This document shows positions 1-8,131 of a stretch of 64,000 nucleotides of DNA, one piece after another. Each line of letters opens with the position of its first letter. Position 1 is the stretch's first letter. This stretch comes from Streptomyces sp. NBC_00536 (lineage in GTDB: Bacteria > Actinomycetota > Actinomycetes > Streptomycetales > Streptomycetaceae): the NCBI RefSeq assembly GCF_036346295.1, contig NZ_CP107819.1, forward strand, positions 5,890,001 to 5,954,000. Direction: 5' to 3'. A program made the position numbers and the translations under genes. The notes beneath the pieces were generated by a model that did no database searches, was not told the DNA's origin, and saw nothing but the letters and a program-made list of their open reading frames with translations.

Positions 1-202
1 CGAGAAGGCCGCTGCCGAGCCGCTCGCCGAGTGGGAGCGCGACCTGCTCGAGGGCGACAAGAAGGCTGACGACGCTGCCGAGGCTCCGGCCGAGGCCGCC
101 GCCGTCGAGGCCGAGGTCGTCGCCGAGGCCCCGGCCGTCGAGGCCGAGGTTGTCGCCGAGACCGTCGTCGAGGCCCCGGCCGCCGACGCCGAGCAGGCCT
201 GA
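1..202 (+). CDS. rpsB: 30S ribosomal protein S2, C-terminal end (partial)
   Basis: The last 66 codons of an open frame end in TGA at 200-202; the 5' part lies outside the window. The readable start, with the segment [13 protein letters not shown], resembles the C-terminal end of actinobacterial S2, and the remainder is an Ala/Glu/Val-rich acidic tail with a repeated [10 protein letters not shown] unit, as seen in Streptomyces S2. S2 is a small-subunit protein assembled late at the 30S head-body junction. The assignment rests on this tail plus its position directly upstream of tsf, the near-universal rpsB-tsf pair. Confidence 0.9.
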   Translation, partial: EKAAAEPLAEWERDLLEGDKKADDAAEAPAEAAAVEAEVVAEAPAVEAEVVAETVVEAPAADAEQA

Positions 203-262
203 CCCACTGAGAGCGTCCGGCGTTCACCCGCCGGGCACTCCCAGCACGGACTATGACGGCGG

Positions 263-289
263 GGGAGCCGCGCCACGAGCGCGTCTCCC
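263..289 (+). other. rpsB-tsf intergenic hairpin
   Basis: Positions 263-273 and 279-289 form an 11-position stem with one mismatch and a 5-nt loop, between the rpsB stop and the tsf start. No T-run follows. It may be a partial terminator, processing site or mRNA-stabilising stem that sets the S2/EF-Ts ratio; that role is inferred. Confidence 0.4.
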
Positions 290-337
290 TCGCCGTTGAC
301 CCGTAGATCTACGACTTCGAGAGAGAATCACAGACTC

Positions 338-1174
338 ATGGCGAACTACACCGCCGCTGACGTCAAGAAGCTCCGCGAGCTGACCGGCGTCGGCATGATG
401 GACTGCAAGAACGCTCTGGTCGAGTCCGACGGCGACGTCGACAAGGCCATCGAGGCGCTCCGCATCAAGGGTCAGAAGGGCGTCGCCAAGCGCGAGGGCC
501 GTTCTGCCGAGAACGGCGCCGTCGCTTCGCTCATCGCCGACGACAACACCTCCGGTGTCATCGTCGAGCTGAAGTGCGAGACGGACTTCGTCGCCAAGGG
601 TGACAAGTTCCAGGCCGTCACCAACCAGCTGGCCGCCCACATCGCCGCGTCCAACCCGGCCGACCTCGACGCGCTGCTCGCGTCCGAGATCGAGCCCGGC
701 AAGACCGTCCAGGCGTTCGTGGACGAGGCCAACGCCAACCTCGGCGAGAAGATCGTCCTGGACCGCTTCGCGCAGTTCACCGGCGGTTACGTCTCGGCGT
801 ACATGCACCGCACCATGCCCGACCTGCCGTTCCAGATCGGCGTCCTGGTCGAGCTGGACAAGGAGAACGCCGAGGTCGCCCGCGGCGTCGCGCAGCACAT
901 CGCCGCGTTCTCCCCGAAGTGGCTGTCCGAGGACGAGATCCCGGCCGAGATCCTCGAGTCCGAGCGTCGCGTGGCCGAAGAGGTCACCCGCGCGGAGGGC
1001 AAGCCCGAGGCTGCCCTGCCGAAGATCGTCGAGGGTCGTGTCAAGGGCTTCGTCCGCGACAACACCCTGCTCGGCCAGTCCTACGCCCTGGACGCCAAGA
1101 AGTCCGTCCAGAAGGTTCTGGACGAGGCCGGTGTCACCCTGGTGCGCTTCTCGCGCATCAAGGTCGGCATCTGA
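338..1174 (+). CDS. tsf: Elongation factor Ts
   Basis: A 278-residue protein, the usual length for actinobacterial EF-Ts. It is the guanine-nucleotide exchange factor that regenerates EF-Tu-GTP in the cytoplasm. The N-terminal UBA-like segment begins MANYTAADVKKLRELTG, and the diagnostic TDFV motif that contacts EF-Tu is at residues 82-85; the EF-Ts core follows to the end. ATG 338 is chosen because the conserved N-terminus starts there; an in-frame TTG at 296 would only add non-conserved residues. The purine-rich GAGAGA upstream is a weak ribosome site. It lies 135 nt after rpsB and is probably co-transcribed with it. Confidence 0.97.
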   Translation: MANYTAADVKKLRELTGVGMMDCKNALVESDGDVDKAIEALRIKGQKGVAKREGRSAENGAVASLIADDNTSGVIVELKCETDFVAKGDKFQAVTNQLAAHIAASNPADLDALLASEIEPGKTVQAFVDEANANLGEKIVLDRFAQFTGGYVSAYMHRTMPDLPFQIGVLVELDKENAEVARGVAQHIAAFSPKWLSEDEIPAEILESERRVAEEVTRAEGKPEAALPKIVEGRVKGFVRDNTLLGQSYALDAKKSVQKVLDEAGVTLVRFSRIKVGI

Positions 1175-1259
1175 GTCCGTCCGTACGCGACGGACACCGG
1201 ACCCCGGTAGGGTCTGAAGCAGTCGTCCGCGTTCGCGCAGGACGACCGCAGATCTGACG

Positions 1260-1312
1260 AGGAGGCCATTGCCGTAGAGGGAACCGCGAGGACCCACCGG
1301 CAATGGCCTCCT
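1260..1312 (+). terminator. Strong hairpin between tsf and pyrH
   Basis: Positions 1260-1274 and 1298-1312 are perfect 15-bp inverted repeats with a 23-nt loop; two smaller perfect 7-bp stems precede it (1175-1181/1189-1195 and 1222-1228/1240-1246). There is no long T-run. The stem ends 24 nt before pyrH, just ahead of its ribosome site, so it could terminate the rpsB-tsf message or attenuate read-through into pyrH. Confidence 0.7.
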
Positions 1313-1336
1313 TCGTATGTGCACGAGGAGATCTCC

Positions 1337-2119
1337 ATGAATCAGGGCGTGGACCCCCACACCACCGCTTCCGACGACAAGAGCGACCACGAGAAGAAGG
1401 GTCGCCGCTTCATGCTCAAGCTGTCCGGCGAAGCCTTCTCGGGTGGCGGCGGGCTGGGTGTCGACCCTGACGTCGTGCACGCCATCGCCCGCGAGATCGC
1501 GGCCGTGGTCCGCGACGGCGCCGAGATCGCGATCGTGATCGGCGGCGGCAACTTCTTCCGCGGCGCCGAGCTCCAGCAGCGCGGCATGGACCGGGCCCGG
1601 TCCGACTACATGGGCATGCTGGGCACGGTCATGAACTGCCTCGCCCTCCAGGACTTCCTGGAGAAGGAGGGCATCGATTCCCGCGTCCAGACCGCCATCA
1701 CCATGGGGCAGGTCGCGGAGCCGTACATCCCGCTGCGCGCCGTGCGCCACCTGGAGAAGGGACGCGTCGTCATCTTCGGCGCGGGCATGGGCATGCCGTA
1801 CTTCTCCACCGACACCACCGCCGCCCAGCGCGCCCTGGAGATCGACGCCGAGGCCCTGCTGATGGGCAAGAACGGCGTGGACGGGGTCTACGACTCCGAC
1901 CCGAAGAAGAACCCGGACGCGGTGAAGTTCGACGCGCTGGAGTACAGCGAGGTGCTGTCCCGCGACCTCAAGGTCGCCGACGCCACGGCCATCACGCTGT
2001 GCCGCGACAACAAGCTGCCGATCCTGGTCTTCGAACTGCTCGCCGAGGGCAATATCGCCCGCGCGGTCAAGGGTGAGAAGATCGGCACGCTCGTCAGCGA
2101 TCAGAGCACCCGGGCCTGA
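1337..2119 (+). CDS. pyrH: UMP kinase
   Basis: A 260-residue bacterial-type UMP kinase of the amino-acid-kinase fold; it phosphorylates UMP to UDP with ATP in pyrimidine nucleotide synthesis. KLSGEAF (residues 28-34) forms the phosphate-binding region, GGGNFFRG (69-76) the glycine-rich loop, and [11 protein letters not shown] in the second half belongs to the nucleotide-binding site. The first ~22 residues are a polar, charged extension not needed for the fold. ATG 1337 follows GAGGAG at 1325-1330 by 6 nt, which makes it a better start than the in-frame ATG at 1319. It stands between tsf and frr, the standard order. Confidence 0.97.
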   Translation: MNQGVDPHTTASDDKSDHEKKGRRFMLKLSGEAFSGGGGLGVDPDVVHAIAREIAAVVRDGAEIAIVIGGGNFFRGAELQQRGMDRARSDYMGMLGTVMNCLALQDFLEKEGIDSRVQTAITMGQVAEPYIPLRAVRHLEKGRVVIFGAGMGMPYFSTDTTAAQRALEIDAEALLMGKNGVDGVYDSDPKKNPDAVKFDALEYSEVLSRDLKVADATAITLCRDNKLPILVFELLAEGNIARAVKGEKIGTLVSDQSTRA

Positions 2120-2185
2120 CACGGGCCAGGGGCCGGCCGGCCCCGCCAGCCTGAACCATCCATTCAAGACATGCAGGAGCACGTG

Positions 2186-2743
2186 GTGATCGAAGAAACC
2201 CTCCTCGAGGCCGAGGAGAAGATGGAGAAGGCCGTCGTCGTCGCCAAGGAAGACTTCGCGGCGATTCGCACCGGCCGCGCGCACCCGGCGATGTTCAACA
2301 AGATCGTGGCCGACTACTACGGCGCGGTCACTCCCATCAACCAGCTCGCCTCCTTCGCGGTGCCCGAGCCGCGCATGGCCATCGTGACGCCCTTCGACGC
2401 GTCGGCCCTGCGCAACATCGAGCAGGCCATCCGCGACTCCGACCTCGGCGTCAACCCGAGCAACGACGGCCGCATCATCCGGGTCACCTTCCCCGAGCTG
2501 ACGGGGGAGCGCCGCAAGGAGTACATCAAGGTCGCCAAGACCAAGGCCGAGGACTCCAAGATCTCCATCCGTGCCATCCGCCGCAAGGCGAAGGACACCC
2601 TCGACAAGATGGTGAAGGACAAGGAGGCCGGCGAGGACGAGGTGCGCCGCGCGGAGAAGGAGCTCGACGACGCCACCGCGAAGTACGTCGCGCAGGTCGA
2701 CGAGCTGCTGAAGCACAAGGAAGCCGAGCTGCTCGAAGTCTGA
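2186..2743 (+). CDS. frr: Ribosome recycling factor
   Basis: A 185-residue RRF, the family's usual size. With EF-G it splits post-termination ribosomes. The sequence starts (M)[16 protein letters not shown], a long helix of domain I, and contains the typical [13 protein letters not shown] and [12 protein letters not shown] segments of the three-helix bundle. GTG 2186 is chosen because CAGGAG lies 6 nt upstream at 2174-2179 and the conserved N-terminus begins there; ATG 2171 would overlap that ribosome site. The stop overlaps the cdsA start as TGATG, suggesting coupled translation. Confidence 0.95.
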   Translation: MIEETLLEAEEKMEKAVVVAKEDFAAIRTGRAHPAMFNKIVADYYGAVTPINQLASFAVPEPRMAIVTPFDASALRNIEQAIRDSDLGVNPSNDGRIIRVTFPELTGERRKEYIKVAKTKAEDSKISIRAIRRKAKDTLDKMVKDKEAGEDEVRRAEKELDDATAKYVAQVDELLKHKEAELLEV

Positions 2744-3810
2744 TGAACGACTCTCCCTGGCGGGCGGAGCCGGTTCCGGCGGGTCCCGCATACGATGCGC
2801 GGGTGGGCCCGCACACTCGGCCCATGCCCATCGTGCCCGATGCCGCCGGCCGTGACTTCGACGACCGGGAGCCACGCGATCCGGGGGCCGCCGATGCGGG
2901 CGGCCCCCTGTTCCGCGCCGAGACGCCGCCGCAGGAGCCCATGTCCACCCCACCTTCCCAGGCCCCGCAGGACGCCTCGCAGCCCCCGCAGAAGAAGCGG
3001 GCCGGCCGTGACCTGCGTGCCGCCATAGGGGTCGGCATCGGCCTCGGCGCGGTGATCTTCGCCTCGCTGTTCATCGTCAAGGCCGTCTTCGTCGGCGTCG
3101 TCGTCGTCGCGGTCGTCGTGGGGCTGTGGGAGCTGACCTCCCGCCTCCAGGAGCAGAAGGGCATCAAGGCCCCGCTGGTACCGCTCGCGGTCGGCGGCGC
3201 GGCCATGGTCATCGCCGGGTACGTCCGGGGGGCCGAGGGCGCCTGGGTCGCGATGGCGCTCACCGCGCTCGCGGTGCTCGTGTGGCGGATGACCGAGCCG
3301 CCCGAGGACTACCTCAAGGACGTCACCGCGGGTGTCTTCGCCGCGTTCTACGTGCCGTTCCTGGCCACCTTCGTCGCGATGCTCCTCACCGCGGACGACG
3401 GGCCGCAGCGCGTGGTCACCTTCCTGCTCCTGACCGTGGTCAGCGACACCGGGGCGTACGCCGTCGGCTGGCGCTTCGGCAAGCACAAGCTGGCCCCGCG
3501 CATCAGCCCCGGCAAGACCCGCGAGGGACTGTTCGGCGCCGTGGCCTTCGCGATGGCGGCCGGCGCGCTGTGCATGGAGTTCCTGATCGAAGACGGCGCC
3601 TGGTGGCAGGGCCTGCTGCTGGGTCTGACCGTCGCGGTCAGCGCCACGCTGGGCGACCTCGGCGAGTCGATGATCAAGCGGGACCTGGGCATCAAGGACA
3701 TGGGCACGCTGCTGCCGGGGCACGGCGGGATCATGGACCGGCTGGACTCGCTGCTGCCGACCGCGCCCGTGGTGTGGCTGCTGCTGGCGGCGTTCGTCGG
3801 TACGGGCTGA
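2743..3810 (+). CDS. cdsA: Phosphatidate cytidylyltransferase (CDP-diacylglycerol synthase)
   Basis: A 355-residue integral membrane enzyme that makes CDP-diacylglycerol from phosphatidate and CTP, the branch point for phospholipid synthesis. The C-terminal family signature runs from S309 (SMIKRDLGIKDMG, then LLPGHGGIMDRLDS) and is intact. About eight hydrophobic segments begin near residue 95. Residues 1-90 are a polar Pro/Gly-rich extension, likely disordered and cytoplasmic; this makes it longer than typical CdsA, as in other actinomycetes. ATG 2743 overlaps the frr stop by one base; an internal in-frame ATG at 2941 (MSTPPSQAP) is an alternative start. Confidence 0.93.
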   Translation: MNDSPWRAEPVPAGPAYDARVGPHTRPMPIVPDAAGRDFDDREPRDPGAADAGGPLFRAETPPQEPMSTPPSQAPQDASQPPQKKRAGRDLRAAIGVGIGLGAVIFASLFIVKAVFVGVVVVAVVVGLWELTSRLQEQKGIKAPLVPLAVGGAAMVIAGYVRGAEGAWVAMALTALAVLVWRMTEPPEDYLKDVTAGVFAAFYVPFLATFVAMLLTADDGPQRVVTFLLLTVVSDTGAYAVGWRFGKHKLAPRISPGKTREGLFGAVAFAMAAGALCMEFLIEDGAWWQGLLLGLTVAVSATLGDLGESMIKRDLGIKDMGTLLPGHGGIMDRLDSLLPTAPVVWLLLAAFVGTG

Positions 3811-3861
3811 CCCGTCGCGGGAGCGGGGACCGGCCCGCGGGAATCCGCCCGAGAGGGGCGG

Positions 3862-3877
3862 AACCGCCCGGGCGGTT
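3862..3877. promoter_or_regulatory. 16-bp perfect palindrome upstream of rlmN
   Basis: AACCGCCCGGGCGGTT is a perfect 16-bp dyad in the cdsA-rlmN gap, just before the terminator-like stem at 3884. It could be an operator or an extra hairpin. No protein can be assigned to it from sequence. Confidence 0.35.
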
Positions 3878-3883
3878 ACTCTT

Positions 3884-3916
3884 GAAAGGCGCGCTGCTTC
3901 TTGCGGTGCGCCTTTC
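3884..3916 (+). terminator. Terminator-like hairpin between cdsA and rlmN
   Basis: Positions 3884-3892 and 3908-3916 form a perfect 9-bp stem with a 15-nt loop, followed by a pyrimidine-rich stretch GTCTTTA. It lies 73 nt after the cdsA stop and 24 nt before rlmN, so it may end the tsf/pyrH-cdsA transcript or attenuate rlmN. Confidence 0.6.
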
Positions 3917-3939
3917 GTCTTTACCGAGGAGTACCTGCC

Positions 3940-5052
3940 ATGGCCCGCCCTGTTCCGGGAGAGCTCACTTTCGTCGCCCCTCGCGGAGCCAAGAAGCCCC
4001 CGCGGCACCTGGCCGACCTCACCCCGGAGGAGCGGCGCGAGGCGGTGGCCGCGATCGGTGAGAAGCCCTTCCGGGCCAAGCAGCTGTCCCAGCACTACTT
4101 CGCCCGGTACAACCACGACCCGGCGCAGTGGACGGACATTCCCGCGGCCTCCCGCGAGAAGCTCCGCGAGGAGCTGCTCCCGGACCTGATGTCGGTCATC
4201 CGGCACATCTCGTGCGACGACGACACCACCCGCAAGACCCTGTGGAAGCTGCACGACGGCACGCTCGTCGAGTCCGTCCTGATGCGCTACCCCGAGCGGG
4301 TCACCATGTGCATCTCCTCGCAGGCGGGCTGCGGCATGAACTGCCCGTTCTGCGCCACCGGCCAGGCGGGTCTGGACCGCAACCTCTCCACCGCGGAGAT
4401 CGTGCACCAGATCGTCGACGGCATGCGCGCGCTGCGCGACGGCGAGGTGCCGGGAGGCCCGGCGCGCCTGTCGAACATCGTCTTCATGGGCATGGGCGAG
4501 CCGCTGGCCAACTACAACCGCGTGGTCGGCGCGATCCGCCGGCTGACCGACCCGGAGCCCGACGGCCTCGGCCTGTCGCAGCGCGGCATCACCGTCTCCA
4601 CCGTCGGCCTGGTCCCGGCCATGCTCCGGTTCGCCGACGAGGGCTTCAAGTGCCGCCTCGCCGTCTCGCTGCACGCGCCCGACGACGAGCTGCGCGACAC
4701 CCTGGTGCCGGTGAACACCCGCTGGAACGTCCGTGAGGTGCTGGACGCCGCCTGGGAGTACGCCGACAAGTCCGGCCGCCGGATCTCCATCGAGTACGCG
4801 CTGATCCGGGACATCAACGACCAGGCCTGGCGCGGTGACCGGCTCGGCCGGCTGCTCAAGGGCAAGCGCGTGCACGTCAACCTGATTCCGCTGAACCCGA
4901 CCCCGGGCTCCAAGTGGACCGCCTCGCGCCCCGAGGACGAGAAGGCCTTCGTCGAGGCGATCGCGCGGCACGGCGTGCCCGTGACCGTACGGGACACCCG
5001 CGGCCAGGAGATCGACGGCGCCTGCGGCCAGCTCGCCGCAACGGAGCGCTAG
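3940..5052 (+). CDS. rlmN: Dual-specificity 23S rRNA/tRNA adenine-C2 methyltransferase
   Basis: A 370-residue radical-SAM enzyme that methylates C2 of A2503 in 23S rRNA and A37 in some tRNAs. The 4Fe-4S cluster cysteines are C131, C135 and C138 in CGMNCPFC. The two mechanistic cysteines expected in this family are present: C124 in the segment before the cluster, and C362 in GACGQLA near the C-terminus. The N-terminal ~95 residues form the accessory RNA-binding domain. ATG 3940 follows GAGGA at 3926-3930. It stands alone between the 3884 hairpin and the TPP riboswitch. Confidence 0.95.
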   Translation: MARPVPGELTFVAPRGAKKPPRHLADLTPEERREAVAAIGEKPFRAKQLSQHYFARYNHDPAQWTDIPAASREKLREELLPDLMSVIRHISCDDDTTRKTLWKLHDGTLVESVLMRYPERVTMCISSQAGCGMNCPFCATGQAGLDRNLSTAEIVHQIVDGMRALRDGEVPGGPARLSNIVFMGMGEPLANYNRVVGAIRRLTDPEPDGLGLSQRGITVSTVGLVPAMLRFADEGFKCRLAVSLHAPDDELRDTLVPVNTRWNVREVLDAAWEYADKSGRRISIEYALIRDINDQAWRGDRLGRLLKGKRVHVNLIPLNPTPGSKWTASRPEDEKAFVEAIARHGVPVTVRDTRGQEIDGACGQLAATER

Positions 5053-5117
5053 CCTCCGGCTCTCCGCCGGTGCTGCGGCCCGCGGGGTACCCTGTGGCCG
5101 GAAACCAACTGCATATT

Positions 5118-5209
5118 CCGACAGGGGAGCGCCACAGCGCTGAGAGTGCGGTAACCGTCACCGCAGACCCTCTGAACCTCGCCCGGGTCATTCCGGGTAG
5201 GAAGTTCGG
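5118..5209 (+). promoter_or_regulatory. TPP (THI-box) riboswitch aptamer
   Basis: The conserved THI-box blocks occur in order: ACAGGGGAGC at 5121, GCTGAGAG at 5139, ACCCTCTGAACCT at 5167 and CGGGT-ATTCCGGGTAGGAAG ending at 5204. CCGA (5118-5121) can pair with TCGG (5206-5209) to close P1. This aptamer binds thiamine pyrophosphate and normally lowers expression of thiamine synthesis or uptake genes. The transport genes thiB-thiP-thiQ follow immediately, so it should shut uptake off when TPP is plentiful. Confidence 0.95.
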
Positions 5210-5228
5210 TCATCACTCAAGCTGTTGC

Positions 5229-5281
5229 GCCCTGCCCGGCGACCGCTCCCGCGTCCACGGACGCGGGGCGCCGGGCGGGGC
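5229..5281 (+). other. Large hairpin in the thiB leader
   Basis: Positions 5229-5241 pair with 5269-5281 (13 positions, one G-U wobble), and an inner perfect stem pairs 5248-5255 with 5260-5267. It lies between the TPP aptamer and the ribosome site and has no T-run. It is probably part of the expression platform or a partial terminator. Confidence 0.55.
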
Positions 5282-5290
5282 CGCGTCTTC

Positions 5291-5310
5291 TCCTGGACAT
5301 CCCAGGAGGA
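5291..5310 (+). promoter_or_regulatory. thiB ribosome site inside a small hairpin
   Basis: TCCTGG (5291-5296) pairs with CCAGGA (5302-5307), which includes the first bases of the Shine-Dalgarno sequence AGGAGGA (5304-5310), 8 nt before ATG 5319. Formation of this stem would hide the ribosome site, the usual way TPP riboswitches act in actinobacteria. Control by the upstream aptamer is inferred. Confidence 0.6.
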
Positions 5311-5318
5311 AGCATTCA

Positions 5319-6398
5319 ATGAGCACCACCAAGAAGATCGCGGGCAGCGCGCTCGCCGTCGCGCTGGGCGTCAGCACGCTCGCCGCGTGCGGCGGCAGCA
5401 GCGGCGGCAGCGAGGCCAAGCCGAAGACGATCACCCTCGTCAGCCACGACTCCTTCAACGTGACCCCGGCGGTCCTGAAGGAGTTCGAGCAGCAGAGCGG
5501 CTACACCGTCAAGGTGCTCAAGAGCGGCGACGCGGGCGCCGCCCTCAACCAGGAGATCCTGACCAAGGGCTCCCCGCGCGGCGACGTCTTCTTCGGCGTC
5601 GACAACACGCTGCTCTCGCGCGCCCTCGACAACGGCATCTTCACCCCCTACGAGGCCAAGGGCCTGGCCGGGGTCGGCGCCGAGTACCAGATGGACAAGG
5701 AGCACCGGGTCACCCCGGTCGACTCCGGTGACATCTGCGTCAACTACGACAAGGCGTACTTCGCCGAGAAGAAGATCGCCCCGCCGCAGACGCTGGACGA
5801 CCTGATCAAGCCGGAGTACAAGGACCTGCTGGTCACCGAGAACGCGGCGACCTCCTCGCCCGGCCTCGGCTTCCTGCTCGCCTCCGTCGGCAAGTACGGC
5901 GACGCGGGCTGGAAGGACTACTGGACCAAGCTCAAGGCCAACGGCGTCGAGGTCGTCGACGGCTGGGAGCAGGCCTACAACCAGCGCTTCTCCGGCTCCG
6001 CGGGCGGCAAGAAGGCCAAGGGCGACCGCCCCCTGGTCGTCTCCTACGCCTCCAGCCCGCCGGTCGAGGTGATCTACGGCGAGCCGAAGCCGACCGAGGC
6101 GCCGACCGGCGTCGCCACCGGCACCTGCTTCCGTCAGGTCGAGTTCGCGGGCCTGCTCAAGGGCGCGAAGAACGAGGAGGGCGGCAAGGCCCTGCTCGAC
6201 TTCCTGGTGAGCAAGAAGTTCCAGGAGGACATGCCCCTCCAGATGTTCGTGAACCCGGTCGTCAAGGACGCCAAGCTGCCGGAGGACTTCACGAAGTTCG
6301 GCGCGGTGATCGACAAGCCGGAGACGGTCGCTCCCGACGCCATCGCGAAGAACCGTGAGCAGTGGGTCAAGACATGGTCCTCGCTCGTCGTGAAGTAA
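5319..6398 (+). CDS. thiB: Thiamine ABC transporter, substrate-binding lipoprotein
   Basis: A 359-residue extracellular lipoprotein that should capture thiamine or its phosphates for import. A type II signal peptide ends in lipobox LAAC with C24 as the lipidated residue. The mature part starts with TITLVSHDSFNVTPAVL and has GDVFFGVDNTLLSRAL, both characteristic of the ThiB/TbpA thiamine-binding family of the extracellular-solute-binding fold. ATG 5319 has a strong AGGAGG ribosome site. Placement behind a TPP riboswitch and ahead of a fused permease and ATPase supports the substrate call. The next gene begins inside its 3' end. Confidence 0.92.
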   Translation: MSTTKKIAGSALAVALGVSTLAACGGSSGGSEAKPKTITLVSHDSFNVTPAVLKEFEQQSGYTVKVLKSGDAGAALNQEILTKGSPRGDVFFGVDNTLLSRALDNGIFTPYEAKGLAGVGAEYQMDKEHRVTPVDSGDICVNYDKAYFAEKKIAPPQTLDDLIKPEYKDLLVTENAATSSPGLGFLLASVGKYGDAGWKDYWTKLKANGVEVVDGWEQAYNQRFSGSAGGKKAKGDRPLVVSYASSPPVEVIYGEPKPTEAPTGVATGTCFRQVEFAGLLKGAKNEEGGKALLDFLVSKKFQEDMPLQMFVNPVVKDAKLPEDFTKFGAVIDKPETVAPDAIAKNREQWVKTWSSLVVK

Positions 6399-8131
6399 GC
6401 ACGGCGAAGGAGCCCGGGGCGGCGCCGGGGGGCGCCGCACCGGACTCCGGTGCCGGTCGCGGTGAGGGGCCCGGCGCCGAGGGGCGCCGGGCTGTCGCGG
6501 TGCGGCTCGCGCTGATGGCCGTACCCCTCGCCTTCTTCTGCCTCTTCTTCGCCTACCCCGTCGCCGCGATCGTCGGCCGCGGGCTCAAGGGGGACGACGG
6601 CTGGCGGTTCGGCCGGATCGGCGAGGTGCTCGCCCGGCCCGACATCGGCGACGTCCTGTGGTTCACCACCTGGCAGGCGCTGGCCTCGACCGCGCTGACC
6701 CTGCTGCTCGCACTGCCCGGCGCGTACGTCTTCGCCCGCTTCGAGTTCCCCGGCAAGCAGCTGCTGAGGGCGGTCGTCACCGTGCCGTTCGTGCTGCCCA
6801 CCGTGGTCGTCGGCACCGCCTTCCTGGCCCTGGTCGGACGCGGCGGACTGCTGGACGAGCTGTGGGGCGTACGGCTCGACACCACCGTCTGGGCGATCCT
6901 GCTCGCCCACGTCTTCTTCAACTACGCCGTCGTGATCCGCACGGTCGGCGGCCTGTGGGCGCAGCTCGATCCGCGCCAGGAAGAGGCCGCCCGGGTGCTC
7001 GGCGCGGGGCGGTTCGCCGCCTGGCGCCGGGTGACCCTGCCCGCGCTCGCCCCCGCGGTCGCCGCGGCCGCCCTCATGGTGTTCCTCTTCACCTTCACCT
7101 CCTTCGGCGTCGTGCAGATCCTCGGCGGACCGGCGTACTCCACCCTGGAGGTGGAGGTCTACCGGCAGACCGCGCAGCTCCTGGACCTGCCGACCGCCGC
7201 CGTCCTGACGATGGTGCAGTTCGTGGCCGTCGGCGCGATCCTCGGCGTCCACGCATGGACCGTGCGCAAGCGGGAGACCGCGCTGCGGCTGGTCGACCCC
7301 GCGCACACCGCCCACCGGCCGCGCGGCACCGGACAGCGGCTGCTGCTCGGCGCGGTGCTGCTGACGGTGGCCGTGCTGGTGCTACTGCCGCTCGGCGTCC
7401 TGGTGGAACGGTCCTTCGACGCCCCCGGCGGGTACGGGTTCGGCTACTACCGGGCCCTGCAGGACGCGGGCGCCGGGGGCGGGACCTTCCTGGTGCCACC
7501 ACTGGAGTCGATCTGGAACTCCCTCCAGTACGCCGTGGCCGCCACCGCCATCGCCCTGGTCATCGGGGGGCTCGCGGCCGCGGCGCTCACCCGGCGCGGG
7601 GGCCGGTTCGTGCGCGGGTTCGACGCGCTGCTGATGCTCCCCCTGGGCGTGTCGGCCGTGACCGTCGGCTTCGGCTTCCTGATCACCCTCGACGAGCCGC
7701 CGCTGGACCTGCGGACCTCGTGGATCCTGGTGCCGCTGGCCCAGGCGCTGGTCGGCGTCCCCTTCGTCGTACGGACCATGCTGCCCGTCCTGCGCGCGGT
7801 CGACGGACGGCTGCGCGAGGCCGCGGCCGTGCTCGGGGCCTCGCCGCTGCGGGCCTGGCGGGAGGTGGACCTGCCGTTGGTGCGGCGGGCGCTGCTGATC
7901 GCCGCCGGATTCGCCTTCGCGGTCTCGCTCGGCGAATTCGGGGCGACCGTCTTCATCGCCCGCCCCGACCGTCCGACGCTGCCCGTGGCCGTGGCCCGGC
8001 TGCTGGGGCGCGCGGGCGAGATGAACTACGGGCAGGCGATGGCCCTGAGCACGATCCTCATGCTGGTGTGCGCGGTGTCCCTGCTGGTGCTGGAGCGACT
8101 GCGGCCCGACAAGACCTCCGGAGAGTTCTGA
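6374..8131 (+). CDS. thiP: Thiamine ABC transporter, fused permease
   Basis: A 585-residue inner-membrane permease with two fused transmembrane domains, each carrying an EAA loop for docking the ATPase (EEAARVLGAGRFAAWRRV in the first half, REAAAVLGASPLRAWREV in the second). About twelve hydrophobic segments start near residue 45. This doubled architecture is typical of ThiP and iron-type permeases. The start overlaps the end of thiB by 25 nt; ATG 6374 is used, with GTG 6362 as an alternative and no good ribosome site for either, so translation is probably coupled. The stop overlaps thiQ as ATGA. Confidence 0.88.
   Translation: MVLARREVSTAKEPGAAPGGAAPDSGAGRGEGPGAEGRRAVAVRLALMAVPLAFFCLFFAYPVAAIVGRGLKGDDGWRFGRIGEVLARPDIGDVLWFTTWQALASTALTLLLALPGAYVFARFEFPGKQLLRAVVTVPFVLPTVVVGTAFLALVGRGGLLDELWGVRLDTTVWAILLAHVFFNYAVVIRTVGGLWAQLDPRQEEAARVLGAGRFAAWRRVTLPALAPAVAAAALMVFLFTFTSFGVVQILGGPAYSTLEVEVYRQTAQLLDLPTAAVLTMVQFVAVGAILGVHAWTVRKRETALRLVDPAHTAHRPRGTGQRLLLGAVLLTVAVLVLLPLGVLVERSFDAPGGYGFGYYRALQDAGAGGGTFLVPPLESIWNSLQYAVAATAIALVIGGLAAAALTRRGGRFVRGFDALLMLPLGVSAVTVGFGFLITLDEPPLDLRTSWILVPLAQALVGVPFVVRTMLPVLRAVDGRLREAAAVLGASPLRAWREVDLPLVRRALLIAAGFAFAVSLGEFGATVFIARPDRPTLPVAVARLLGRAGEMNYGQAMALSTILMLVCAVSLLVLERLRPDKTSGEF

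Noticed and set aside
251..2953. Very long open frame antisense to tsf, pyrH and frr (900 codons).
   Set aside because: Antisense frames stay open in high-GC DNA because of the codon bias of the real genes; the product is His/Val/Arg/Leu-rich with no known domain. The same applies to other long antisense frames, such as opposite proS, the acyl-CoA dehydrogenase and infB.
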